From Microdochium bolleyi (Eukaryota > Ascomycota > Sordariomycetes > Xylariales > Microdochiaceae): 64,000 nt of DNA. Of the stretch, positions 1 to 13,145 are shown one piece after another. The notes under the pieces were generated by a model. The model saw only the letters and a program-made list of their open reading frames with translations, was not told the DNA's origin and did no database searches. A program made the translations under genes and the position numbers. Each line of letters begins with the position of its first letter. The first letter of the stretch is position 1. The stretch lies in NCBI GenBank assembly GCA_001566295.1, contig KQ964249.1:1860001-1924000 (forward strand), in the 5' to 3' direction.

Positions 1-1591
1 GCACTCGCTCCTAAGGCGACCGCAGATAAGATTCCCCCGACCCTTTGTTCGACCACCTGTGACGTATATACTGGGCCAACCACAAGACTGTGACCAGTCG
101 TGTCTCCCTGCCTAGAACCAGGCTGGTATATGGCCCTATGCTCGCAGATTGATCGTTTTTCAACTTGCCTCAAGGTATGCCACTTAACGGATCAACAAAC
201 TTCTGGCCCTTGTTAGTGGAACCCCCCGTCCCGCCGGTACCCTGTCAGCTCAGCCAATGACCGTGCTGCATCCTTTGGGTAAAGTGCTCGATTTGGAGCT
301 CTTCCTTCGACTGAATCCACTGGACACAGGATATTCATTCGCGTCCGAAAATCCACAACATTCAGAACCCTTTCAAACTTCAAATGCAACCCAAACCCGC
401 ACCATTCTTTCTGGTATCAGTCGACGCTCGGATTCCTTTTAGCGACTTTCTCTTTCCTCCCAAGTTGTGTTTGGTTTACTGTTTTTCACTCTTTTTGTCT
501 CGATCTCACTGTTTCCTTTGCTCGTTCTGCTTTCCTTCAAATCTACTGATGTGCCTTACAAGATTGTTTTTCCTTTGTCTTCTATGCCTGAGGCGTTTGT
601 TTTAAACATGTCGCTCACGCACACTGTTCCTTATTCATTGCTCGTGTCAAAGAACGACACCAACGCGACCTCGGGAGATTGTTTCTCTCGTTTACGTTCC
701 ACACATCCACAAAACCCCATGTCTCTCCTTAGCCGGTCATGGGGAATTTCTCTTTTCGGAATTTTGTTTCTTATCATTCTGCTTTGCAATGCCAAATCTC
801 ACTCACTAGCTTTCTTTTCCTATTGCGCGCGGGCGTTCTCGTACAAGTCAGACTATCTTTCAATACAACAGAGAATTCTGCAACATATTCTACAGTCGTT
901 TGCAGCAAAGGGCACGTGTTATACTCTGCCTGGATAACAGCTAACGACGAATCCCGTGCAAGCTCAAAGCTGTGAAGAAAGTGGCGCTGCTTTGGGCGCA
1001 AAAGGCTGACCTGACCCAGACTGCTACCATCCAGAACGTGAGCAACATTGGGGAGATTTCCAGGGTTACATAGAATCCCAGCTGCAGCTGCAATGATTTG
1101 CATACCTCCTTGTCCCTAGAGACCTGGCCGACAGGCATTCCATGATCTAGGTATGCAACTTGCTTAAATCTGATCCTTCAAGTAGTACTGGCTCGAGCCA
1201 TACATATTGTGCATAAGCTAATGGTGCAGAGTATACAAACACCCGAGAGGCATCCATAAATAGCCTGGATTTGGGGCGACCATTTCCTCCTGCCTATGAA
1301 ACATGTAAGTCTGTGATGTCCAACAATGTTCTGGCTGACCGTAGCCGAGCCAGAGCCTACGTCTCGCCCTCCATCTTGCATAGAGGCCCTTTCGCCGTAC
1401 TCTAGGGTCTCAAAGATGGCATATTTCAAACGGAAGGGATCCGCTGTGGAAGACGACGTGAAGCGTCTTCACATTACGAAGCTATCCGATCCGTCGTTCG
1501 AGTGACTACATTACACACAACCGCACGCTGGTAAATCCATACACGTTTGATTAACAAGTCATATTTTGAAATAAGAACTCGACTTTTCATA
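1..1591. other. Intergenic, no gene recognised
   Basis: No open frame here shows a recognisable domain or a splice-connected extension. About 390-800 is strongly pyrimidine-rich on the + strand (runs of CTTT, TTTC and TCTC), which in filamentous fungi is typical of promoter or 5' leader DNA, but no coding sequence follows it within range. It could be the leader of an unannotated non-coding transcript. Confidence 0.5.
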
Positions 1592-1662
1592 GCATCAGTG
1601 GTTTAGTGGTAAAATCCATCGTTGCCATCGATGGGCCCCGTGTTCGATTCACGGCTGATGCA
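1592..1662 (+). tRNA. tG(GCC): tRNA-Gly (anticodon GCC)
   Basis: A complete intronless cloverleaf of 71 nt. The acceptor stem GCATCAG (1592-1598) pairs with CTGATGC (1655-1661), followed by discriminator A at 1662. The D-arm has the sequence GGTTTAGTGG. The anticodon stem CATCG/CGATG (1617-1621 with 1629-1633) encloses the loop TTGCCAT, with anticodon GCC at 1624-1626. The T-arm holds the conserved TTCGATTC (B box) in CCGTG...CACGG. CCA is not encoded, as expected for a eukaryotic gene. A TTTCTTTTTTT tract about 27 nt after the gene (from about 1689) can serve as Pol III terminator. Confidence 0.97.
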
Positions 1663-4600
1663 GGCACATTCAATTCCCCGACAGCGGATTTCTTTTTTTG
1701 GCACCCGGCACGAAGGGACAGGTTTGGTATTCTGCATTGCCTCGTTTCCATTTGTCTTTCTCCTTCCTCGTCGCACGTTCCGCTATGAAACTTGTCGTGA
1801 TGATTATTTTTCACCAGTTTCTACTTTCTGATGAGCACTTTCCTGTCCTGGTTTTGAGACTGACGGCCTGCACGTTCTCAATGTCGTGAAGTACTTACTT
1901 TTGTTTATTTAGGACCAGCAGGAGCCTCACACAAGCTGTGTCTACATTGCCCCCAAAGGTCGTATGTCAGGTCATTCGGGTCGATGGCTAGCCACACGTG
2001 TAGTTAATCCGAAGAAGGAAAAGGAGGAATGCACCGCTGAATCGGACGAATTAATGAAAATCTCGAAAAGCAGAATCTAAGACAACGCAAGAAACAACCG
2101 CCGTCAGGTCAAGACACTGCTGCAACATTACCTCATGAAAGGACATGGGCACACGGATCGTGGCAATTTCTCGGCTATCATACGGCAGTACTGGCTGTAC
2201 ACATGGTCAACGCCCCTGCAGGTCGCATATTCTGAGTCATGCCGCACCACATGTCGTCTGAGACTGACGGAGCCTTGTGGGAGTCTCTCAAGGAGTAGCT
2301 CTCGAAACGACGAAAAGGAGGCCCGAGAGAGAGAAGCCGCTGCTGCTGCTCGTCGAAGTTTCGGCGTAGGTGACACGCAATCACGCATGCTGTGAGCCGA
2401 CGGTAGTAACATCGTGTGTCCACTGTTCCGACGGGTGTGCACGAAGCGAAGGCAAGCGAAGCGAAGCGAGGTAACGATATGCCCTCACTTGCATCTCTGA
2501 TTAATGGCTCTTTCAAAGACGAGTATGCTCGAGCGAGAGCCGAAAAAAAAGATCTGCCTGGCGAGGCACGACCGTCGCGACGCAATGAGGATTGTGTTTG
2601 AGAAGTTCTTTTGCTGCCTGGTCGAAGGTCTTTTCCAGCATCGATTTTGCTTTTGGTCAGTATGACGGAAAGAGTTTCGAGACCAGAACGATTGCCCAGC
2701 AGATCATGTCTCACAGTTGCATGTGTCAGTGGTCCATCGGTAAGGTGTGATTTCGGGTCGACCAGGCGCGAGGAGGGGAGATCACCAGTTTCGGCAGCAC
2801 TCTCTATCTAATAAGATCGGACTAAAGCTAGGCAAGCCATGCCACGCACCGCACGGTTGCTCTGTCGTGCGATGAGGGCTTAAACCTGTCGTGGATGTAT
2901 CAGTTCAGAAAAGAAGTGCCAACTTATGGAATATGTGATGAATCCACATTGTCCTCAAGCCAACCATATATAACAGCATGCTGTTGTTGAAAATCATCCT
3001 GCCGGCTGTGAGTCAGAAAGGACGACGCAGATAATCAAGTATCGCCGCCATCATCGTCTACGAAGACACTCTCAAGCACGGAACCTTCTGTACAAGACAA
3101 GGCGGCTGACCGAAGTCCCTGTTCGCGATGTTGGCATGGGCGATGGATAGGAGAAGTCACCCATTTTTGTCACCCTGCCACGTGAAGTCATTAATAGTTC
3201 AATGTCGGGGCTTCCGTAAACTGACACCTGCATATGATCAAGGATGTTCAACGCAAGCATACATGGCTGTGTCGGGTCGTGTCTCAAGCCATCAAAGGAT
3301 GGAAATGGCAAGTGACCGATGGATTTCCGTACTCCATACAGAGCACACTAGCTATCATGTCTGTGCCTCTAACAAGTAAGTACTGACCAAAGGGTCGACT
3401 TTGCGGCCGACTCGAGCTCGGCATACCTCTTTCGTCCCTGCTTTGCAATCTCAGCTTTCGAGCCAAGGGCACAGTTGAGTCCATACTGGATTCGTGGACT
3501 TCCTTGTGCCTGGTGAGGGGTCGCAAAGTTTCGGTTACTCGTATCTTGGACTAACGCCTGTGGTGATCTCGCAGCATCATCGGTAGCGTAGATTCAACAG
3601 CAAGGACCCGCCCACGCCGACGAATCGAATTCCTTATGACAAGAGCATGGAGCAGAAAGGCTTCATGAAGTCAACTCACTTTCGCGACCTTGCGCCACGG
3701 GAAGCCAAGTAAGGAATAACCCGCAATAGAGACTTGCACGCCAACGAACACACTGTGCAATATCAAACGTTGGACTTCACGGACTGGCTGCTTGAACACT
3801 TTTCCCAGTATGCAAGCCATGATGACTCTGGCCTGATCCGACTCATCATCAGCCGAATCCTATTCCGCATGCCGGTGAGAGTGCTGGCAAGAATACCAAG
3901 TAGTGTACGCCTTCGGCAGGCTGTCACATGCTTTCGGTGTGCGTGCTTGCCATGTCCGCCTGTCATGTGAGCACTGATCGCAAGAATGGTTTGGCCTCTT
4001 CGTGGGTTGTACGACCAACAGATGCTTTGGGCCAGAGTCGGCATGATGCCAAGGAGACCGAGCTGGGTTTTGCCGCATCGTGAGATTATGTTCGTGGCAA
4101 CACCGGCCGCCAATGCCCTTCAGTCTGCACCATGCACAGCTCAAATTTTCTTGACATGGCAGTCCTTCAAGGCGGCACACGCATGCCCACTTGTTGATCA
4201 GAGACCATGGGGGTTGCGTGGCATCTGAGTCAGCTCATGATCCGAGGCAAACATACCGGACCCATGGACGTGGCGGTACAGCAGCTGCATGACTTGTTTC
4301 CATTCGCTGGTCATGGTAGTCTTCCGTCAGCCGGTGAGGCATGTTGTTATAGTCCTACATCACATCGGCTCAGTTTTGTCCGCCCTCCTCCAATCATGTA
4401 CGATGCGACTGGGCCGTGCTTTGGGATGCCACAATCAAAGGCCGAGGGCGGCGGTGAGTCCTGAGGCAATGTGCCGCGTGGTCGCGATACCACTGACGGG
4501 ATGGCCCAGGGCGGTTCGGACCCTGCCCTCTGAACGACATCAGACGGGTTCTGGCCATGCTTGCCGCTGGCGCTGTCGCATTCGTGCGACGCTGACGAGA

Positions 4601-7600
4601 TGCAGCAGCGGCGCTCTGGCATCGCGGTAGGGCTGTCGTCGGAAGTGTACGTGGCAGGCTTTGCAGGCTCTGCCGCGACTGATTGGGCGTCGAGTGCGTC
4701 ACGGCATGGTGTCGGGAGCCGAGCACGTTTCTGCATGCTGGGAGCTTGCCACGAATCCTGGAAAAGCACGTTGTCTCGTGGGCAGGAAGTCGTGGGAAGA
4801 GACCGGTGCAAGCCGAGGACTCAGCAGGTCGTGCTTGCCGAGTTGCCAGCTTGAGCAATCCATCGTGACTGCCATTCCGACAACGGCCCGGGCTCACCGG
4901 ATGCACGCTGCCAGCGCTGCCAGCCCTGCATTGTGACAGCCCAACAGGCAACCGTCGCGGCCCATCGCCATCACACAAACAATGGCGTCCAAGGCCAATC
5001 TTGAGCATCACATGCCCCGCTTGGGGAGGAGCACGGCATCGACAGCCAGGATGCAGGGAGCCTAATACCTGTATTGCGTGCATGTCACCCAGGACCAGTC
5101 GACGTAAGGTATCCGCCATTTACCTCAGACACTCTATTTCGCGCGCCAGGTGCATGCAATGCACCCTTATGCATTTGCAATCTGCCCCCAACCACGACCA
5201 ATCCTTCAGAACGACAGGTCGCCGACAGATCGCATCCTGCACACGCACAAGGGCCACAACGGGTCTGCTGGAAGGGGTCCCCTGCGTGGAACACGCGCGG
5301 AACACGGCTGGAAGCACACGAGACCTTCCAGCTCGCGCACCATGCCAAGGATAGCCTCCCCTTCCTGTGCAAGGGGGCCCTGAAGACCCGGCTGGGACAT
5401 CTTGTAGTACGTTCACAGTAGGCACGGAGTACGCCGCTCGTAACTCTGACTAAGTTGATACCCGAGCGAGCTGAGGGTTACTTGTTACTTCACACCCCTG
5501 TATCTACAATGGATCCTAGCCCCGTGGATCCTCCCCAACCTTAACCAACGGTCCAGGACCAGCTGGGTCGTGGAACAAGAACCCGGCAGCATGGCCAGCC
5601 ACTCGGAACACTCCCTTGGCCTGTCTGGTTGCCTTGGTGGCTTCCGGGCAAGATCATCATGACGGTACTCCGTACCTACTCGGTACGTGAAGCACAGTTA
5701 GACACCTTCCGAGGGTTGCTCTCCGAACGCCTGGGCTGGCTACGAGACTGCAACCACCCGCAGATTACGTACGCTACTATCGCATCATGGCCATCACATT
5801 GTCTGACCATCCTCGAGATAGCTACCTAGGTATGTAGTAAGGTTTTCTATCTCATTCGCCCGAACCAGAATCTGACGACAGGACCGAGAGTTTAGGCCTT
5901 TGGCCCTCTCGAAGCCCCCAGCATCGCGTCGTCATCATCACTTCATGCAACCAGCGCCAATGCACGGATGGGGCACAATAAGCACCACGTCTCAGCCCTT
6001 CGGCACAGTGCTGAGTTGGGGCCTGCCCTCCAAGGAAAACTCGTCTTCCGTCTCTCACCTCGGGAAAAGCAAATTGCCCCATCTACAATGGCGGTGTGCA
6101 CATTGGCGGATCGTCGCAAGCTTCAGGACACCCGTGGCGTCTCTGTCTCGTTGCTCCACTGCAGCGCTGAATCTGCGACCGGGACAAGGAGACCACAGCA
6201 GTGTTCTGAACATGCGAATTGGCCATAATCTGTAATTATGCACGTCATACAGCCTCGAGAAAACGCTCGCGCATGCCAAGCGAGCAATGTGCAGCACGCA
6301 TTGCCGATGGATATCCTTGCCCAGATGTACGTCCTCCACACCAGCACGCATCGGTCACGTAACATCGGTCTGACCATCCCGTTCAGCGGGGAGAGCAAGT
6401 CGGATAAGGACTCGGCGGGCAGACGGGTGCCCTTCTGGCTGCAGCAGAGCCCAGCGCACCCTTGCGAGATTCTGGTCAGATGACCGCGCCGACATGCATG
6501 TCCGGGGCCAGCAACAGGGGGCCCGGGGCGCAATCCTTGACCGAGTCGTCCTTCTCCCACCGACTAACTTTAAGCGATCCTGGACGTGATCTCTCTGCAC
6601 AAGACAAGCCTACGGAGTAATTCAAAACGGAGTAATAGAAGACAGCAGGTGCTCCATGCCACGCTTCCAGAACGCCGACCGACATCGACACCGCTCCAGC
6701 CGCGGAAACACCCATGCTCATTGGGCACGAAGCATCATGTCATCTGCTCCATGCAAAAGAACTGTTCTGTCACAATCAGAAGTCCACTAGTCCATAATTA
6801 TCGTACGCATGGATCTCGGCGAGCTGGATTGCACATTACAACTCACGACCAGATTGCATGCGTACACCCCGACAGACTCACCTGCGTCAAAGACGAGCTT
6901 CCGCGTGAACAGCGTTCACATGGCGCAATAATGAACACTGTTCGAGCCTTCGACACCTCTTTTTCATTCCGTCCTTCTACGGAGCATCTCCGGTATCCTG
7001 CGCTCGAAAGGCAGACCCCACTCGGAGTCCAATGCCCACATTTATGATCAGCTCGCTCGCTTGCCACATGGCAGGAGCAAGGATCCCGGCACATACCGTT
7101 CGTGTTTGTTGATTGGGGGCGGTCGACCCGTCGCACGTCAGATACGATAAGTTTGATCCTCTCATTTTGACACGCACAGGGTGGTGAGAGGTCTCCTCCG
7201 GCGACTCGCGCAGCCATCAAATTTACTCGAGAGGGTGAAACCCTGTTCCCCCGAGCAGGGGAGAGCCCTGCAGCACTGCGCCACAGACAGACGACTGGCT
7301 GGAGGGAGTGCTTGTCGCCGTGCTGTGCGGGCAAACAGAGTTTGGGATTCAAACTTTCGTGCACCCATATCGGCAACGAGGCGGCGGCAGCGGAAACCAC
7401 AGAATCGGGTCGTCAGGCTTGTCAGCCAGACGCAAGCCAGACAATCTTGGGCACAGCTCCTAACAAACAAGCTGCCACAGCTGCTGCGAGGCAGGCAGGG
7501 AATAATGAGATTTCTCTATGACGTGTCAGTAAGATAGTTGACCGAGGGAGTTCCCAACAGCTCGGAAAAGATGAGAACAAATCAAACTCCCGCCCTTTCA

Positions 7601-10600
7601 TATTTTGCGCGGGGAAGATCGCAACTCGGCACCCCCTCGTGATCCACTCTCTCATTACCCAGTGTGACCAGCCAGCTCGACTTCGCGGACAATAACTGCA
7701 TCGCCAGGCGAAGCCATGACTTACTTAGTCAGGGCCCGAGTGCTGCGTAACGAGTCTCGAGCCCAAAGGGGGAACCCGCTGCACATGTGGAACCCGAAGC
7801 AAATTGTGCAGTAATTAGGCGGGCGTGGGACGGCATCGGTTTCCGTGCCACGCGACCTTGAATTCGTTGAAGGCGAAATATTAAGTCCGTGCCCGCGATA
7901 TGCAGGTGAGCTTGAAGTTCTGAGACACGGCGAAGCGACACCCTCGTTGCAGCATGCACTGCTCTAGCTTCCCGCGCTGCTTCTTTGACTGATTCATGTT
8001 TGAGAAAACAAGACCGGGCGACCTCATGGCAACCGAGCTTGGTCAACCTGCTCATGAAGATGGACAAGACCTGAGCCCTATTTATGCTAGCTTGTCAGCT
8101 GGATCTGGGGAAAAAGGCAGGGAGAGTCTCAAGCCTGGGATCAGGATCGCCTGCAGCCTGCAGGCGAGCAGCGCACTGGAACTGTCTTAAGCACCTGCCA
8201 TGACTGCATGACCGAGACAGATCTAGGAAAAACAGCTCGGACAGATCTGGATCACCTCATCAGAGCAAGTCCACGCGATCTGAACTTCAAAGTGTTGCTT
8301 TGCAGCGACACCTATGGCGAATACACGTTGCATAAAGGTGCATGACAAGGAGGGCATGACGGTATTTTCGCCAAGATTCAACAGAATCTATGGGCGGACT
8401 GCTCCGCACAGAGCTTGGGTCGAGGCGCGTTACCTCTGACTTTGTCCGAGCTTGAGTTTCGCCGGCCTGCCGATCTTGGTCCCACTAAGAGCTCACTTGT
8501 GACCCGACGCATCGGTGTGCCGTGCCAGAGCTGCTGAAAAGCTCGGTACTTTGAACGCCGAGGTGGAGCTGTCTATTGCAAGTCATATAATAGTAAAGGG
8601 CCCCTGGAATGAGTCTGCAGAGCACGGAGTAGGGCTGGTGCAGCCCTGTGCCGGTGTACCTGTATGTGTGCGGCTTGGGGCCGGGAGGGGGGGCGGCCTT
8701 ACGAGGGTGGGTTGCCGAGGAAAAGAGTTTGGGGTGGCAGCCCGGAGACACATCCGAAAGGTCAAGCCAGGATGGCGGGGCAGCCCAGCCAGTGACAGCA
8801 CCATCGAAGGCACGGAGTACTGCGTAGGGAGGAGGTTACGGAGTACGGTGTACACTGGATGGAAGTCAACCCCTGCTGCGGTGTGCGCCTGGCCTGGCCG
8901 CACCCAGCTCAGGGTGGTGACGGATGAGGTCTGGGCACAGAAACGGACAAAAGTGCCGTGCCATGCGCAATGCCCATCCTCGCGGTTCCGGTGATTCCGG
9001 CGAGGCCGCACCCAAAACAAGATGACGACAGAAAGACGTGCGGCCGCGGTATCGTGGCGGCTGGCTTCAGGGCACGGCTGCCGGGCCAGCAGGCCTGCGA
9101 GGATCTCTGATGGAAGAAAGGGGGTCGTCGGACGGAGTGGGTGAAGGCAGCCCTCGTGAATGACTTTTTAGGTTTCATGGTCGAGAACGGAAGAGCAGGA
9201 CCTTGATGGTGGCAATTATTAGCGCGGTCGTACCTGCCTCGGGTGGGGAATGCCGACCATCTGGAGGACAGTGGGCAGGGACGCCCCAGACATGGCTTTT
9301 TGCGAATCCTGTGCGGAACCATCGACCTGAGCTGGCCCAGCGTCCACAACGATAACAACAAGAACAGGCTGGAAGACTCCGCACAAAAGCAAAGCACGAC
9401 GGCGGCCAAGGATCCAACACCGACATGTCGCAGCGTCAAGGATCCTCCCAGGCTCAACCGGCTTGCCATGGCGGCACCTGATCAGAACTAGACATCAACG
9501 CGGCACACATGCCATGCTCTTGCCTCATCCTTCATCACTCTGGCCATCAGCCGAGCCGGTGTGCGCTTAGCCCTGACCGGATGGGTGCGATACACGCACT
9601 CCCAGCCCGGCCAAGGCCCGCGCCTGTGTGCACCCACACCATCTTGCGACTATCAACGACGGGGCCGGAGCGGGCCAGCGAGCCGCGGAAGGGCTACGCA
9701 GGAGCTGAGGTGGCACATTGTCCTCTCAGCGTCGCTCCCTCGACTTGCACAGTCCCATGGGGCCATGGGCCATGGGCGCCCGGCGTGCAGGGTTACAGGC
9801 CGACGGAGCATGCGACAAGGGGCCCCTCCCCACGAGTCCGCGCGCGACAGCCACTGCCTCGACTTGGACCGTGCCGGATTGGGGAATCCATCCTGGGGTC
9901 GCACCCATCACCTTGCGCTCCACGATGCTGGTTCCGCAGCCCTGCTCGTCTGACGACGCGGGTGGGACTGCGCTCCTCGAGGCTGCTCTGTTGGAGCCAG
10001 CACGTTCGAGGATCGCCCTCCCATCGTGTCCCAGGACGTCCTCGCCGTCATGCTGTGTCGTGGGCTCTTCCGTGCACACACAAGCCCGCGCGCAGTGCTG
10101 CTCCAGTTGTCGCTTCTTGCTTTTCGCCCGCCCTGATGGAGCCAGCAACAGTCACCGCTTGTTTCAATTTTAGATATCTGGCTAACACCCGCTGCCCTCA
10201 ACCATGTCCCGGCCACCGGTCAGCCTGCCGCGTTCCGCCAGGCGATGGCATGGGCCAGTTAGTCTGTGACAGAGCCACTCTGCTAAGCAGAGAGTAATAT
10301 TCCAGGCTACCAGCAGTTGATGCCCGTCTTGGTTTCCTTTTCTCGAAGCCTTCCCAGCCTACATATCCCAGTCCGCCACCTCTCGAGTCCTGCCTTTCTC
10401 GCCGGGCCAACCCCCGAGCAGTCCGTGTCTGTGCCTGAATCTACCACTTGCACTGGCCCACATTTTCTATCCCTCGACTCTCGTCTCGACTTGTCTCGTG
10501 TCGTCTCACGGTTCTCAAGGACCCAAAAGTCACACATCGGCCTTGTTCGTCGTTGGAAATTCCTTTGGACCCAGGTTCATGCACGATTTTGCTTTTTCTC

Positions 10601-11110
10601 TCTGACTTTACCCCCAGAGCGGTCGCGACCGTACTCACCGGGAAAGATTTGGACTTCGTTTTTTCTTGTCCGCTCCAGGTCACTCGTCTGATCACCGTGC
10701 ACCTAACGGGTCGAACGGTGGCCTCCTAGCTTGAGCTGCATCCCCGTTGTCAAACGTTGATCATCTGCGGCCGTCTTCCCGCTGTGCTCAAGACCCCGAG
10801 ATCGAATAAAGCTCAGCCCACAGCCAACAGTTGTCCGTCGTCTGCAAGCCCCCGGAAGTTTACCTACCTGGCACGACTCAGGGTCGTTCGCGTCATTTCG
10901 ACAAATACGGCTCGGCGCATTAGGACTCAAGTCAGCTCGAGCCCACTTACAGCTTCAAGGCAACAACCTCGCCTTGCAGCAGCAGTCGAATCGGGCACCA
11001 GCACCAAGCTGCATCTCGTCCTGTCACTGCATATTCTTATCCAGACAAGGACATTTCATGGGATTAGAAGCTGCAGCTAGCTTCACGCCGTTCACCACGG
11101 TGCCGCAACG
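1663..11110. other. 9.4-kb gene-poor region upstream of MFS-1
   Basis: No protein-coding gene could be supported in this stretch. Open frames of up to about 260 codons occur on both strands, but they lack domains, have random-looking Arg/Pro/Ser-rich composition and do not connect through splice signals. The DNA is not AT-rich, so it does not look like classic RIP-degraded repeat. It carries seven of the nine intergenic copies of the word ACGGAGTA noted in the findings. The last 800 bases (10.3-11.1 kb) are CT-rich and probably hold the promoter and 5' leader of the transporter at 11111. Confidence 0.55.
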
Positions 11111-13145
11111 ATGCACCCTCCAGCCACTACTCCACGGCCGCCGCCGCCGTTCCCAGTACAGCAGATGCTGGTCTTAGGTACGTGCTCACGTTTTTTGTGT
11201 TCCAACATCATCATGTTGCCCGCTAGCCAGAGTTTTGTTGCCCACTTCGTCTCGCACAAACTCGGAGACTGATGAAATGAGTACCTCTAGCCATTTGCAG
11301 GATATGCGAACCCATTGCGTTCATGGGCATCTTTCCTTACATATACTTCATGATTCGAGACTTTCACATCACCGACGATGACAGCAAGATATCCCTCTAC
11401 GCCGGCCTGGTGACCTCTGCGTTCACGTTCGCCGAGTTCTCCACGGGCCTGTTCTGGGGCCGACTGAGCGACAGAATTGGTCGAAAACCTGTTTTGTTGA
11501 CCGGCCTTATCGGCACAGCCATAAGTGTCGTGGCCTTTGGTTTCGCACCAAATCTTCTCACAGCAATCGTCGCACGAGCAATCGGAGGATTGTTGAATGG
11601 GTATGCTCCGTCTTTGTGAGTATCCCCGTGCAGTAAGGATGTGCTGACCAGATATCTTTTATAGAAACATGGGTGTCCTTCAGACTACGGTAGCCGAGTT
11701 GGTCACCGTGAAGGAGCATCAGCGTAAGTGGTCGACCTACGAACCACCAAATCAGGCCGTGCCGACATATGACTGACAGATGATACTCCACAGCCAGGGC
11801 TTACACTATCATGCCGGTTGTATGGTGCTTGGGGTAAGTTTAAGGGCCACCTTGTCTTCATTGCAAAATGAGCAAAATCACTGATTCACCTGGCTAGATC
11901 AATCGTCGGACCCATGATTGGCGGCGCGCTTGCTAGGCCTTGCGAGAGTTTTCCCGCTCTCTTTCCACCGGGCACAATATGGGACCGTTACCCATACCTA
12001 CTGCCGAACGTCTTCAGTGCCTTCGTGGTACTGATAGGGGTTGTCAACGGGTTGCTCTTTCTTGAAGAGACTCACGCCGAAAAGAGGAATCAACGCGACA
12101 GAGGCCGCGAGTTGGGTCGCTGGATCCTAGAGCGGCTACACACATCACCATCTCCTGATTCTCGATCCCCGCCACAAGTGCGGTTCGCCTCTGACGAAGA
12201 ACGGCCCCTTCTCGACATTTCCGAGCATGAGTCTCCTCCACCAGGTTACCAGACTCGCGAAGGGTCGCCAACTGCATCTCCTCGCCTTGGACCGCTCGTT
12301 GACGTCAAAGTGTCTATCGGCGAGCGGCTTGAAAGCCCACCCATATTCACGAAACAGGTGGTTCTGAATATCATGTCATTCGGCATACTAGCATTGTAAG
12401 CACTTGCTCCTGTTTGCAGATGATCATGAAGTCAAGTGCTGATCATGCGTACAGCCACACGATGACTTTCGATCAGCTATTTCCCATCTTCCTGAGCACG
12501 AGCCCGCCAGAACATAAACAGCCGATGCACCTGCCGTTCAAATTCGTTGGGGGTTTTGGACTTGACACCCAGGCGAATGGCATTATCTTGAGTCTACAGG
12601 GGATCTACTCGCTACTCATCAACATCATATTGGTGCCGGCAATCATCAAGAGGCTCGGAGCTCTGCGGCTTTTCCGCTTCCTCACTGTAGCGTACTTCTC
12701 GCTCTACCTGGTCACTCCTTACCTTGTCCTTCTCCCTGAGAAGTACAGGATGGTTGGTGTTGCAGTGATTCTTGTGTGGAAATGCACGTTTGCCAACATG
12801 GCATACCCCAGCAACGCTATTCTGACTGCCGATTCTGCACCAAGCCATCTCGCTCTGGGCACAATCAATGGCGTCGCAGCATCGACTGCTAGCTTGTGCC
12901 GGGCATTCGGTCCCACACTAGCCGGTCTCCTTTACGCTTTGGGTCTGAAGACAGGTTACTCCGGGCTTGCTTGGTGGTGCAGCGGTCTCATCTCGATGGG
13001 TGGTGCTGTGGTGGCCTTCAAAGTCAAGCAACCATACAATCGCTTCACTGAGAAGAGCGAAGCCCAGCCCGACGACAATGAAAGCGTCGAGAGTGGTCAA
13101 GCCTGCCTGGGTCAAGTCACGCCCCGTGATCTGACGATAGCCTAA
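11111..13145 (+). CDS. Major facilitator superfamily transporter (DHA1/ZIF-like), MFS-1
   Basis: A predicted 554-residue membrane transporter built from six exons: 11111-11177, 11291-11600, 11665-11723, 11794-11833, 11898-12395 and 12455-13145. The model closes exactly in frame with GT-AG introns. It begins with a proline-rich cytosolic tail, then the family signature CRICEPIAF (about residues 25-33) in the first membrane segment. The motif-A loop GRLSDRIGRKP (about 79-89) joins TM2 and TM3, and the typical PRAYTIMP stretch follows. A long hydrophilic central loop separates the two six-helix halves. The closest known families are YCR023C-like and zinc-induced-facilitator-like fungal transporters, presumably proton antiporters at the plasma or vacuolar membrane. 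The substrate cannot be read from the sequence. The start was chosen because the next in-frame ATG would lose TM1. It is a paralog of the gene at 32150-33900. Confidence 0.9.

Noticed and set aside
4394..5119. 241-codon minus-strand open frame
   Set aside because: Random-looking Arg/Ser/Cys-rich composition, overlapping frames on the other strand, no domain and no splice-connected neighbour.
8909..10297. Long open frames on both strands (186 and 262 codons)
   Set aside because: High local GC makes stops rare; sequences lack hydrophobic or domain patterns and do not extend through introns.
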